This document shows positions 26,930-35,600 of a stretch of DNA of 64,000 nt, in pieces (the first letter of the stretch is position 1; every line of letters begins with the position of its first letter). A program made the translations under genes and the position numbers. The stretch is taken from contig NZ_AYTW01000028.1 of the NCBI RefSeq assembly GCF_002752635.1, positions 36,293 to 100,292 of the forward strand, read 5' to 3'. The stretch comes from Mesotoga sp. Brook.08.105.5.1. GTDB lineage: Bacteria; Thermotogota; Thermotogae; Petrotogales; Kosmotogaceae. A model generated the notes under the pieces. It saw only the letters and a program-made list of their open reading frames with translations, was not told the origin of the DNA and searched no databases.

Positions 26930-28033
26930 GTGAATTACATAGAACTTATAAACAACTTTTGGATAGCGAACAAGATACACAAGTTCAACTCTCTCGAGAC
27001 ATCTCTTTATTTCTTCATACTAGATTACGCCAACAACGCTAGATGGCCCGAGAGTTTCATAGTTCCAAACGGGATAGTTCAGAGCGTATACGGATGCACG
27101 AAGGGACAGCTCACAAGAGCTAGAAGAAGACTTTGCAAGGCGGGACTCATTTCCTATGAATCGGGCGACAGATTCAACCCCGGAAAATACTCGATTTCCG
27201 CGTTCCCGATGGATACCCGACACGTCCCTGACGCGTCCTTGACAGATACCCCGACGCGTGCCGAGAATCAGATTTCAACAGCCGCAGATGACGAGGAAAT
27301 GAATGCTCTCGACCAAAGCACGGTTGATCGCGATGAGAGCCCGAAGAGTCCCCGATGCGTTCCCGATACGTTCTCGACTGATCCCAATAATATAAACAAA
27401 ACTAAACCAAAGAAAACTAAAGAAGAAAGTACACAATTACCTAACGGTAATTCGTCAGTGAGACTGACGGGTGAGAGTCGGATTTCCGGTGGATTGTCGG
27501 CTTTTTCCGGTGTTGAAGAGAAATCAGAAGAGGAAACGGATCGAGAAGAGCAGACGACATTTTATGTGAAAGATGAGTCGTACGATGAAAAGGGAGTCAC
27601 TTCTTTTTGCGGAGCCCAAACAGACGACGACTCTCCGCCTTTCACATCGGATGAATCTCAGTTCCAGCGGAGATCGGCCGACTTTTGCGTACCGTACGAG
27701 AAGATCCGTCAGGCCTTCATTGACCTCTGCCCCTCTCTTCCTGCCCCAAAGGAATCGGCAAAATGGTCGGGTTCGAGAAAGAGAAACGTCCGTGCCCGCT
27801 GGAAGGAGTATCCCGCTATAGAGTTCTGGGAAGACTACTTCAGCAGGGTGGAGGAATCCGAGTTTCTCTCCGGGAGAGTGACGAGATGGAGGGCGGACTT
27901 CGACTGGCTTATGAAGCCCTCTAATTTCGAGAAGGTCCTGGAGGGGAAGTACTCTAACAGGGGCGACAGGATGGCAGATGTTCTCAGGGACTTCGTGGGA
28001 GTTGGACTGGATGGACAGAAGCACATTCGCTGA
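26930..28033 (+). CDS. DnaD-like / replication initiator protein
   Basis: The N-terminus NYIELINNFWIANKIHKFNSLETSLYFFILDYANN with KGQLTRARRRLCKAGLISYE is a winged-helix domain of phage and plasmid replication proteins related to DnaD. After a low-complexity linker of about 140 residues, the C-terminus (IRQAFIDLCPSLP, WRADFDWLMKPSNFEKVLEGKY) is the tail common to phage replication proteins. It would bind the origin and recruit the helicase with its loader, encoded next. The GTG at 26930 follows TGGAGGTTTTACC. It overlaps the loader gene. Confidence 0.8.
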   Translation: MNYIELINNFWIANKIHKFNSLETSLYFFILDYANNARWPESFIVPNGIVQSVYGCTKGQLTRARRRLCKAGLISYESGDRFNPGKYSISAFPMDTRHVPDASLTDTPTRAENQISTAADDEEMNALDQSTVDRDESPKSPRCVPDTFSTDPNNINKTKPKKTKEESTQLPNGNSSVRLTGESRISGGLSAFSGVEEKSEEETDREEQTTFYVKDESYDEKGVTSFCGAQTDDDSPPFTSDESQFQRRSADFCVPYEKIRQAFIDLCPSLPAPKESAKWSGSRKRNVRARWKEYPAIEFWEDYFSRVEESEFLSGRVTRWRADFDWLMKPSNFEKVLEGKYSNRGDRMADVLRDFVGVGLDGQKHIR

Positions 28034-28529
28034 GGGACTGGCAATGCTGAAGATGGCCTTCCCCGGATTCACTCTCGACAGACCGGCGGCAGAGCTATGG
28101 TACAAGATGGTCACCGACATCTCCGATTTGGCCTTCTCGGCAGCCGTGCACAGGTTAATCATGACTACGCATAGACCACCGACGATAGCCGCGATAAGAA
28201 AAGCGGCCCTGGATGAAACAAAGGATTCGTTGAGCGCGGAAGACGCCTGGCAGATAGTCATAGAGGACGTGCACAAATTCGGAATCTACAAAGAGCAATT
28301 CTACGACGATCCAAGGCTGGAGAATGCGAAAAGGACAATAGGCTGGCAGGAGTTGTGCGATATGACTGGTGATTCTAGAAGGGTAGTCAGGGCTCAGTTC
28401 ATAAAAGCATATGAATCATACGATTTCAGGGAGAATGACAAGGCGCTCAACGGAAAGAAAGAGGAAGTGAACAAGGAGCTTCTCTCGAAACTCTTCGGCG
28501 GAGTTTTACCCGGAGCGAAGAGCCGCTGA
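28011..28529 (+). CDS. Replicative helicase loader/inhibitor (G39P-like)
   Basis: The 172-residue product resembles the N-terminal helical domain of phage helicase loaders: LAMLKMAFPGFTLDRPAAELWYKMVTDISDLAFSAAVHRLIMTTHRPPTIAAIRKAA, including the conserved P-P-T-I-A-x-I-R. It would deliver the DnaB-like helicase to the origin. The frame is open from 27978 but ATG 28011, with GGAG nine bases ahead, fits the family start better. It overlaps the 3' end of the initiator gene. Confidence 0.75.
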   Translation: MDRSTFAEGLAMLKMAFPGFTLDRPAAELWYKMVTDISDLAFSAAVHRLIMTTHRPPTIAAIRKAALDETKDSLSAEDAWQIVIEDVHKFGIYKEQFYDDPRLENAKRTIGWQELCDMTGDSRRVVRAQFIKAYESYDFRENDKALNGKKEEVNKELLSKLFGGVLPGAKSR

Positions 28530-28671
28530 GAAGATCCGCTGAACGCTAGTGAGGTGCGACCTTGCGGTTGGAGGTCCGGCGGTTTCTCAGCTTGAAACTC
28601 CGTGGCTTGAGACTGGTTTTGACTTGCAACTTGCAACTCAGAACTTGGAACTGATCTTGAAGGAGGAAAAT

Positions 28672-29718
28672 ATGGAAGAATTCGGAAGAAGATTGAAGGA
28701 AAGAATGATAGACAAGAATATGACTGAAGCCGAGCTCGCACAGAAGGTCCAGCTCTGGTCTTCGATACTCACTTCATACCTGCAGGGAGAAAGGTTCCCG
28801 GGGTACTACACATTGCTAAGGATAGCAGAGGCGCTGGATGTCTCTATAGATTTTCTTCTCGGTTTGAAGGATGAGCCCGAGCTCAATAGCGCCGTCAAGA
28901 AAAGCTCTCCCGGGGAGAAGAAGAAGTCAAGAGAAGAAGACCTCATAAGGATCACAAACAAGTACATAGGAGACATGAAGACCAAAGAGGCCCGAGTCTT
29001 CTACGGAGAACTCATGAAAGGCGAAGAGAAGCTCTCCGGCTTTGCCTTGTATGACGCGGCCAGACTTACTGCCTTTTTCGGAGAGAAGGAAAAGGCTCTG
29101 GAGATGCTGAAGCAATTCTGTAAGCGAAACCCGGATGAAACCTGCGGCTTCTGTTCCATTGCCGACATAGAGAGATCCATGGGAAGACTCAAAGAGGCCG
29201 AAGGGGACTACAAATGGGTTCTGAAAAAAGACCCGAAGCATTTCTGGGCGACCCTCCGGCTTGGAGAGATGGCCTTTGACGAAGAAAAGCTTACCGAGGC
29301 CTACTTCTGGTTCGATAAACTCACGAGAGACCATCCGCTCGACCCGACGGGATACTTCCAGCTGAGCAAGGTACTCGCAAGAATGGAGAGGCCTTCGGCA
29401 AGCAGGCAGAACTTCCTCGCAGGGATCATGCTGAACTTCTCCATGGAGATCCCTAAAGTGGCCGACCTTACGACGAAGGTTATCTACGACAACCTGGGAG
29501 ATTCCTCCAGGACAGAGGATCTGATCGAAGCCGTCGAACTCATACGAAAGAACGCCGACAGGCTCGAAGCCGAAAGGAAGAATGGACACTACGAAGGACT
29601 TTCCTTTGGAGAGATGCTCCAGAGGCAGAGAGAATTCCTTTCGTCTTCAAATAGCCTGCAGGATGAAGGCTTGCTAGACGATGAATTCGAAGAAGAGAGC
29701 GCCGAGGCCCGGCTCTGA
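28672..29718 (+). CDS. XRE regulator fused to TPR repeats
   Basis: Residues 1-65 are a Cro/C1 HTH domain (FGRRLKERMIDKNMTEAELAQKVQLWSSILTSYLQGERFPGYYTLLRIAEAL). The rest forms four to five tetratricopeptide-like helical pairs (ALYDAARLTAFFGEKEKALEMLKQF, SIADIERSMGRLKEAEGDYKWVLKKDP, LRLGEMAFDEEKLTEAYFWFDKL). HTH-TPR proteins often sense peptides or partner proteins. AAGGAGGAAAAT fixes ATG 28672; an in-frame start at 28549 lies in repeat-like sequence and is rejected. Confidence 0.85.
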   Translation: MEEFGRRLKERMIDKNMTEAELAQKVQLWSSILTSYLQGERFPGYYTLLRIAEALDVSIDFLLGLKDEPELNSAVKKSSPGEKKKSREEDLIRITNKYIGDMKTKEARVFYGELMKGEEKLSGFALYDAARLTAFFGEKEKALEMLKQFCKRNPDETCGFCSIADIERSMGRLKEAEGDYKWVLKKDPKHFWATLRLGEMAFDEEKLTEAYFWFDKLTRDHPLDPTGYFQLSKVLARMERPSASRQNFLAGIMLNFSMEIPKVADLTTKVIYDNLGDSSRTEDLIEAVELIRKNADRLEAERKNGHYEGLSFGEMLQRQREFLSSSNSLQDEGLLDDEFEEESAEARL

Positions 29719-29763
29719 TCTCAGTGATGGTTCAAAGAACAAAAGGTAGAAGAGGTGAAAGAG

Positions 29764-30516
29764 ATGATGATGATTCTAAGGCTGAATGAAATAAGAAGGC
29801 ACCAGTTTCTCGAAGAAACGGAAAAGGCGAAGGAGCTTTATCTGAAGACGATTACGGAAATAGGCTTGAGAGAAGACCCGAATTGGGAGCTTGAAGAGGA
29901 GCCGCTCGACGAATTCAAGTATGACTGCGAATACCTCGTGCTCGGCCGAATAGCCGAGGATTTCGGCGATCTTCACATAGCCAGGAGGCTCTTCGAGGAG
30001 TGTTACAGGAGATGGCCCGACGACATGAGAAGCGTAAAGGATCTCGCAAGGGTATACAGAAAGCTGAACCTTCCGAACAAGAGCGAGATGATGTACAGGC
30101 TGGCCCTCTCATACGATAACGACGACCGCAATGCGTTAAGGGAAATGAGTGAGCTTTACCTCGAGCTGAACAGACCCCTCGATGCCCTCGCATGGCTTCA
30201 AAGAGCGCTGCTTCTCGATCCCTTCGAGGCGGAGAATTACCTTCTCGTTGCGAAGGCCCTGAAGATGATAGACAAGGTCGAAGAGAGCATAAAGATGTTT
30301 CGCGCGGCAGCGCTTCTGGATGTCCGGCGCTATGAAGCGACCTTGAGAGAGAAGATAACAGAGGCCTACGCAGAAGAGATCGGAGATGCCGAGGAGCTGA
30401 ACGATATCTACGAAGTGAATGAAGAGATCATGGAATGGATGAAGAGATCAATCAAGTATTTCCATAGCCGAAAAGGGGCGAAAGAACAGCAGGATGCCAG
30501 GAGATCGGGTGATTGA
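29764..30516 (+). CDS. TPR-repeat protein
   Basis: This protein of about 250 residues is made of tetratricopeptide repeats, clearest at YLVLGRIAEDFGDLHIARRLFEECYRRWP, DLARVYRKLNLPNKSEMMYRLAL and EMSELYLELNRPLDALAWLQRALLLDP. There is no signal peptide or other domain. GAGGTGAAAG lies before ATG 29764; a GTG at 29755 is in frame. It follows the HTH-TPR gene by 45 bp and the pair may interact. Confidence 0.8.
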   Translation: MMMILRLNEIRRHQFLEETEKAKELYLKTITEIGLREDPNWELEEEPLDEFKYDCEYLVLGRIAEDFGDLHIARRLFEECYRRWPDDMRSVKDLARVYRKLNLPNKSEMMYRLALSYDNDDRNALREMSELYLELNRPLDALAWLQRALLLDPFEAENYLLVAKALKMIDKVEESIKMFRAAALLDVRRYEATLREKITEAYAEEIGDAEELNDIYEVNEEIMEWMKRSIKYFHSRKGAKEQQDARRSGD

Positions 30517-30573
30517 TGAAAAGGACCTGCTGGGAAGAACCGCTGAGCGCTGAAGGCTGGGTAGAGCAAGGAC

Positions 30574-30752
30574 CGGCGGGCTTCGCCAGGAAGTGATGCT
30601 CGCTGGCGCGAGGAAGTGATGCCCGGAAGAGCATCCGGGGAAGTGATGCTGCTTCGCAGGAGGCGACAAAATAGCCAGTCAGGCTACGCCAGGCCAGTCT
30701 TTGGTTCGCAAAGGCCAGTCTCGCCTTCGGCGAGTCAAGTTCCGCTTCGTGG
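30574..30752 (+). repeat. Hairpin-linker array 1
   Basis: Short perfect hairpins with different stems (CTCG..CGAG, CCCGGA..TCCGGG, CTGC..GCAG, TCGCC..GGCGA) are separated by fixed linkers, first GGAAGTGATG and then GGCCAGTC. The loops are TTC, TAC or AGAGCA-like. A related array with another linker lies at 63504-63834. No frame is open through it. Confidence 0.75.
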
Positions 30753-30786
30753 TGAAAGAGCCGCTGAAGGCTGTGCGCTGGGGGTA

Positions 30787-30907
30787 TGGGGTAGCAGGTA
30801 CTTAAGATCTTGACCAACCTCTGAGTCAGCAGCTGACAACGAAGTTTCTTGCCTGTTGGGAGGTTCGTAAGATCTTGACCTACCCCAAGAGAGTTAACGG
30901 TTCACCG
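30787..30907 (+). repeat. Repeated intergenic module, left half of interrupted copy
   Basis: This repeats the TAAGATCTTGACC and CCCCAAGAGAGTTAACGG parts of the module at 26781-26929, with the TAAGATCTT element present twice (30791-30816 and 30862-30885). Identity stops after GTTAACGGTTCACCG, where the four-helix-bundle segment begins. Confidence 0.7.
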
Positions 30908-31285
30908 TTGACCGTTCTCCGAAGTGGAATGAGCAAGTGATTTCGAAAGTTTCCAGAGCATGCGGTTAATGCGTTCGGCACTCTCTTCAATAGTCCCAAG
31001 AGTCTCTTTGTTGATGTAGCCGAATTCGAACGAAAGTTCCAACTGAGAAACTGTCTCATTGAGGGAGCCTCGGGCCATGTAGAGGAAATGAACGAATTCC
31101 TTTCTGTATTGGCGACCGGCCCCCTCGGCAATGTTAGACATAACGGAGACTGCGGCTCTGCGAAGTTGAGAAACCAAAGCGTATCTCTCTTCCTCCGGAA
31201 AAGTTGAGGTAACTGAGTAGATATCCCTTGCGAAGTCCTTGCTCAACTTCCAAACCTCGAGGTCCTTGAATCTGAAAGCCATCAT
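30902..31285 (-). CDS. Four-helix-bundle protein (S23/IVP family), copy 2
   Basis: The protein of 127 residues has all family blocks: FRFKDLEVWKLSKDFARDIYSVTSTFPEEERYALVSQLRRAAVSVMSNIAEGAGRQYRKEFVHFLYMARGSLNETVSQLE. GGGAGGTGTG lies directly before ATG 31285; a longer frame to 31453 runs into the repeated module and is rejected. The gene lies in reverse orientation inside a module that is uninterrupted at 26781-26929, so it appears to have been inserted there. It shares clear identity with the broken copy at 32238-32393. Confidence 0.9.
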   Translation of the reverse strand: MMAFRFKDLEVWKLSKDFARDIYSVTSTFPEEERYALVSQLRRAAVSVMSNIAEGAGRQYRKEFVHFLYMARGSLNETVSQLELSFEFGYINKETLGTIEESAERINRMLWKLSKSLAHSTSENGQR

Positions 31286-31351
31286 CACACCTCCCGATGA
31301 TGATGATAGCAGAAGAAGCTTTAGCAGTCCAAGGAAGCGGTTTATTGACAG

Positions 31352-31436
31352 AACATAAGAGCGGTTAGGCCATTGAATCTGACCTTTTCGGAGAACGGCG
31401 AACCGTTGACTGACAACTATTTCTATGGAGGTGAAT
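31352..31436 (+). repeat. Repeated intergenic module, right half of interrupted copy
   Basis: ACATAAGAGCGGTTAGGCC, GAGAACGGCGAACCGTTGAC and GACAACTATTTCTATGGAGG resume the module seen intact at 26843-26929. It ends in the ribosome binding site of the DnaB-like gene just as the intact copy ends in that of the initiator gene. Confidence 0.7.
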
Positions 31437-31439
31437 GAA

Positions 31440-32165
31440 ATGACTGAGTACAAATGGCCGATAGAGAAACTTAACGACGTCCTTCAACCTATGAGAGAAA
31501 CGGACCTTGTCGTGATAGGATCGAGACCCTCTCAGGGAAAGACTACACTGATGCTCAATATGGCCTACAGATTCGCGAGAGATGGAATCAAGACCGCATA
31601 CGTAACACTTGAGAAAAGTACTGCACAGCTAAAGGAAAGGTTTGCTTCGAGCCACTTCAGAGACTATGAAGATGCGGAGCGCTTGAGAGAAGAGCTGAAC
31701 AGGGTTCCGTTGTTCTTCTTCGATCTCAGAGACTGGGCGATAGACGAAGTGGCATATGAAATCGAGGAGGAGAAGTCCTCGCTCAATTTCGACGTCTGTT
31801 TCGTCGATTACCTGCAGCTGATTTGCGAGAGAGAGGGAGAGATCGACTGGTTCAAGGAGCTCTCGTTGCTTCTTGAGATTCCCATTATTCTCGGTAGTCA
31901 GATGAAGAGGACGGTCATGGATAATCCGTTCAAGGTACCTCAACAGAAGGACTTTCATGACGCTGAAGAGATAAACGCTTGCGCGGATACGATAATCATG
32001 CTTCATCACGAACGTTTCTATGACAACAGCGCGCCGAAAGATGAACTGAGAGTCATAGTCTCCAGAGACAGGGGAGAGGCCGTGAACCGCGAGACAGTCC
32101 TTCACTTCGACTGGGAAAGAGCGATTCTGATGAAAGAAGAAGAGAAGGAGTCATTACCCAGGTAG
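31440..32165 (+). CDS. Short DnaB-like helicase / RecA-fold ATPase
   Basis: The protein of about 241 residues is only the RecA-like C-terminal domain of a DnaB-type helicase: Walker A GSRPSQGKTT, KTAYVTLEKS, Walker B FDVCFVDYLQLI, and IILGSQMKRTV with later DTIIMLHHERFY and RVIVSRDRGEAVN. The N-terminal primase-interacting domain of DnaB (about 150 residues) is absent. It should be the helicase loaded by the 28011-28529 protein. GGAGGTG fixes ATG 31440; an ATG at 31425 overlaps that site and is rejected. Confidence 0.85.
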   Translation: MTEYKWPIEKLNDVLQPMRETDLVVIGSRPSQGKTTLMLNMAYRFARDGIKTAYVTLEKSTAQLKERFASSHFRDYEDAERLREELNRVPLFFFDLRDWAIDEVAYEIEEEKSSLNFDVCFVDYLQLICEREGEIDWFKELSLLLEIPIILGSQMKRTVMDNPFKVPQQKDFHDAEEINACADTIIMLHHERFYDNSAPKDELRVIVSRDRGEAVNRETVLHFDWERAILMKEEEKESLPR

Positions 32166-32237
32166 CTTGTCCTTTATCGTTCGGCGGGTTCTTAGAGTAA
32201 AGCGGTCTTTCCAGCGATCAGCAGGCATCGTAAAGCG

Positions 32238-32393
32238 GATTTTCTGAACGAGACGGTTGCCCAGCTTGAGATTTCCTTTGAGTTTGGCTATATGAATCGA
32301 AATCAGCTTGAACTAATCGAGAGGAAGGCCGAAAGCATTAATAGAATGCTCTGGAAACTCTCCAAATCTCTTGAAAAATCGGAGGACCGATGA
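32238..32393 (+). pseudogene. Four-helix-bundle protein, copy 3, C-terminal remnant
   Basis: The frame reads DFLNETVAQLEISFEFGYM, then NRMLWKLSKSLEKSEDR and a stop. This matches the last third of copy 2 (SLNETVSQLELSFEFGYI, then NRMLWKLSKSLAH). The N-terminal two thirds and any start are missing, so this is a truncated relic on the plus strand just downstream of the DnaB-like gene. Confidence 0.85.
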
Positions 32394-32506
32394 CGGCTGA
32401 CCGAGGACCGCTATTCCAGCGTACAGCAGCTCTTATTCTTGCAACTCACAACTTGGCACTTGCAACTGGTTTTCCCTTGCAACTGCTCCACTCACACACC
32501 CTAACG

Positions 32507-32541
32507 GCAGGAAGGAAGAGAGATCCTTCCTGCTCTTTTAG
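32507..32541 (+). terminator. Rho-independent terminator of the replication module
   Basis: A perfect 10-bp stem (GCAGGAAGGA / TCCTTCCTGC) with a 7-base loop is followed by TCTTTTAG. It lies between the end of the rightward module and the distal end of the CRISPR array, and would keep that transcription out of the array. Confidence 0.8.
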
Positions 32542-32647
32542 TGATATCTCTTTGATCCTTTTCCGTAGACTACTGAACCAATATGTCTCTAGTTTGTAAA
32601 ATGTCCCAAGCTGCAGTCCTTGACCAGTTCATTGAACTCTCTCTCAA

Positions 32648-35600
32648 GATTCAGTTCCTCATAGGTAGTCTGGGAGCATTTCCCTGAATGTTGGGGGAAA
32701 TTTCAAAATCGGGGGTTTCAATTCCTCATAGGTAGTCTGGGAGCTGCTACTAATGTTGGGGAATGGATAGATATTTCATGTTTCAATTCCTCATAGGTAG
32801 TCTGGGAGCTATATAGATTTAGGCTAAAAATGCCTAATTTTAGTGTTTCAATTCCTCATAGGTAGTCTGGGAGCCCACACTATTATATCTTCTGGCAGCT
32901 CATCAGTTAGTTTCAATTCCTCATAGGTAGTCTGGGAGCCCAGGATAAGAGCGCAAAAAAAAGAGATCTCTTTTGGTTTCAATTCCTCATAGGTAGTCTG
33001 GGAGCCCCTCGATTAATATCATTTTTCGATACATTTCGAAGTTTCAATTCCTCATAGGTAGTCTGGGAGCATTTCCCTGAATGTTGGGGGAAATTTCAAA
33101 ATCGGGGGTTTCAATTCCTCATAGGTAGTCTGGGAGCGGGATAGAACATGGTTACATTAACAGAGAAAAAGGCAAGTTTCAATTCCTCATAGGTAGTCTG
33201 GGAGCCTTGTCAGCTTCTTCGCATAGTCGGGATCGGTAGCGGTTTCAATTCCTCATAGGTAGTCTGGGAGCAATTTCAAGGTCTGTAGCTAGCTCCGACT
33301 CATTAAGTTTCAATTCCTCATAGGTAGTCTGGGAGCCTCATACTTACACACCGCCTTCACTTTAGGATACTAGTTTCAATTCCTCATAGGTAGTCTGGGA
33401 GCTATGGATGAGAAGAGAACGAGATTCCATCGATAACAGTTTCAATTCCTCATAGGTAGTCTGGGAGCTGACCATTAGAAATGCGCGTGAGTCTAAGTAG
33501 CAAGGTTTCAATTCCTCATAGGTAGTCTGGGAGCCCTAATTTCTAGACTTGTAGCCAACTCTGACTCACGTTTCAATTCCTCATAGGTAGTCTGGGAGCA
33601 CGTGTACTTAGTAGTATAGTATAGTAGTGTACCTAACGTTTCAATTCCTCATAGGTAGTCTGGGAGCGACCCTTTTCCAAAGGAATCGTATTCAGAAATC
33701 CGGGTTTCAATTCCTCATAGGTAGTCTGGGAGCTCTACAGAGGGCAAGAGCTTGTCCACGTGGCAGAGTTTCAATTCCTCATAGGTAGTCTGGGAGCGAT
33801 GTTCGAGCTTCTGTTGCTCTTTATTTGCTCTGGGTTTCAATTCCTCATAGGTAGTCTGGGAGCGATATGCTTTGAATGTCCCGCTTGTGTCCGCAAAAGT
33901 TTCAATTCCTCATAGGTAGTCTGGGAGCCCTTCAGTTAGTATCATTTGTCGATACATTTCAAAGTTTCAATTCCTCATAGGTAGTCTGGGAGCGATTTAT
34001 AACTCACACCCAGCTATAAATTACCCGATGTTTCAATTCCTCATAGGTAGTCTGGGAGCAAGAACCGCCGTGAAGCCCTGAAGTAGTAGCACTGTTTCAA
34101 TTCCTCATAGGTAGTCTGGGAGCTGAAAGAAATACATCCCACGCTTCGTTCTTTGAAAGTTTCAATTCCTCATAGGTAGTCTGGGAGCATGCTCCTGCGG
34201 AATATAAAACTTTGCCAATTTTTCTAGTTTCAGTTCCTCATAGGTAGTCTGGGAGCGAAAGCCACCTATCTTTTCTTTGAGATGGGAAAGTTTCAATTCC
34301 TCATAGGTAGTCTGGGAGCCTGTCAAGAGCCCCGTTAGCCACGCAAAGTCCTCTCCCAGTTTCAATTCCTCATAGGTAGTCTGGGAGCGATCCGTTCTGT
34401 CCGAGATGCTCCACGGTTGCAGCTGGTTTCAATTCCTCATAGGTAGTCTGGGAGCTAGGATATGCCTCCATAGTGGTCACATGGTTCATAGAGTTTCAAT
34501 TCCTCATAGGTAGTCTGGGAGCTGACCATTAGAAATGCGCGTGAGTCTAAGTAGCAAGGTTTCAATTCCTCATAGGTAGTCTGGGAGCTGGAGAAAGCGG
34601 ATCCGACTGATAGGGCAATAATCGTTTCAATTCCTCATAGGTAGTCTGGGAGCAATAGAGAAAGGTCTATTTACTGATAGAGAACAAGGTTTCAATTCCT
34701 CATAGGTAGTCTGGGAGCTCTCTTCATTCCTCCGACTCCCTCGATTAAATATAGGTTTCAATTCCTCATAGGTAGTCTGGGAGCGGAAACGGCTCCTTTA
34801 GAGAAGCATCTCTGCATCGGTTTCAATTCCTCATAGGTAGTCTGGGAGCTCCAATGTTAACTTGAATAGCCGATTATAGACACTAGTTTCAATTCCTCAT
34901 AGGTAGTCTGGGAGCATCATGTTAGATTCCATTTTTCCTAACTCACAAAAGTTTCAATTCCTCATAGGTAGTCTGGGAGCGAAGAGAGACTACATGGGTA
35001 TATCACGTTAGCAAAGTTTCAATTCCTCATAGGTAGTCTGGGAGCGAGTACTATATTACTGCCAGTTGGAAAGTACCACGGTTTCAATTCCTCATAGGTA
35101 GTCTGGGAGCCAGCTGCCTCTACGTCACCAACATATTTTTTTGACAGTTTCAATTCCTCATAGGTAGTCTGGGAGCGTTAAGGCATTAGGCGAAAAGGCG
35201 GTTTATGATGCGAGTTTCAATTCCTCATAGGTAGTCTGGGAGCAGGCGGCAACTGCGGAGGCCGGTTCATTTGTGCTGGTTTCAATTCCTCATAGGTAGT
35301 CTGGGAGCGATGTTCGAGCTTCTGTTGCTCTTTATTTGCTCTAGGTTTCAATTCCTCATAGGTAGTCTGGGAGCTATCCTATCTGGTCTATCCAAGGTTT
35401 CAATACAGGAAGTTTCAATTCCTCATAGGTAGTCTGGGAGCCCTTTATGGCCGGCTCAAGCCAGCATATCACATACAAGTTTCAATTCCTCATAGGTAGT
35501 CTGGGAGCACTGCTCTTGAGGCCTCCTTTGAACATGATGAACAAGTTTCAATTCCTCATAGGTAGTCTGGGAGCGCTGAAGCTCTCAAACATTGACTTGC

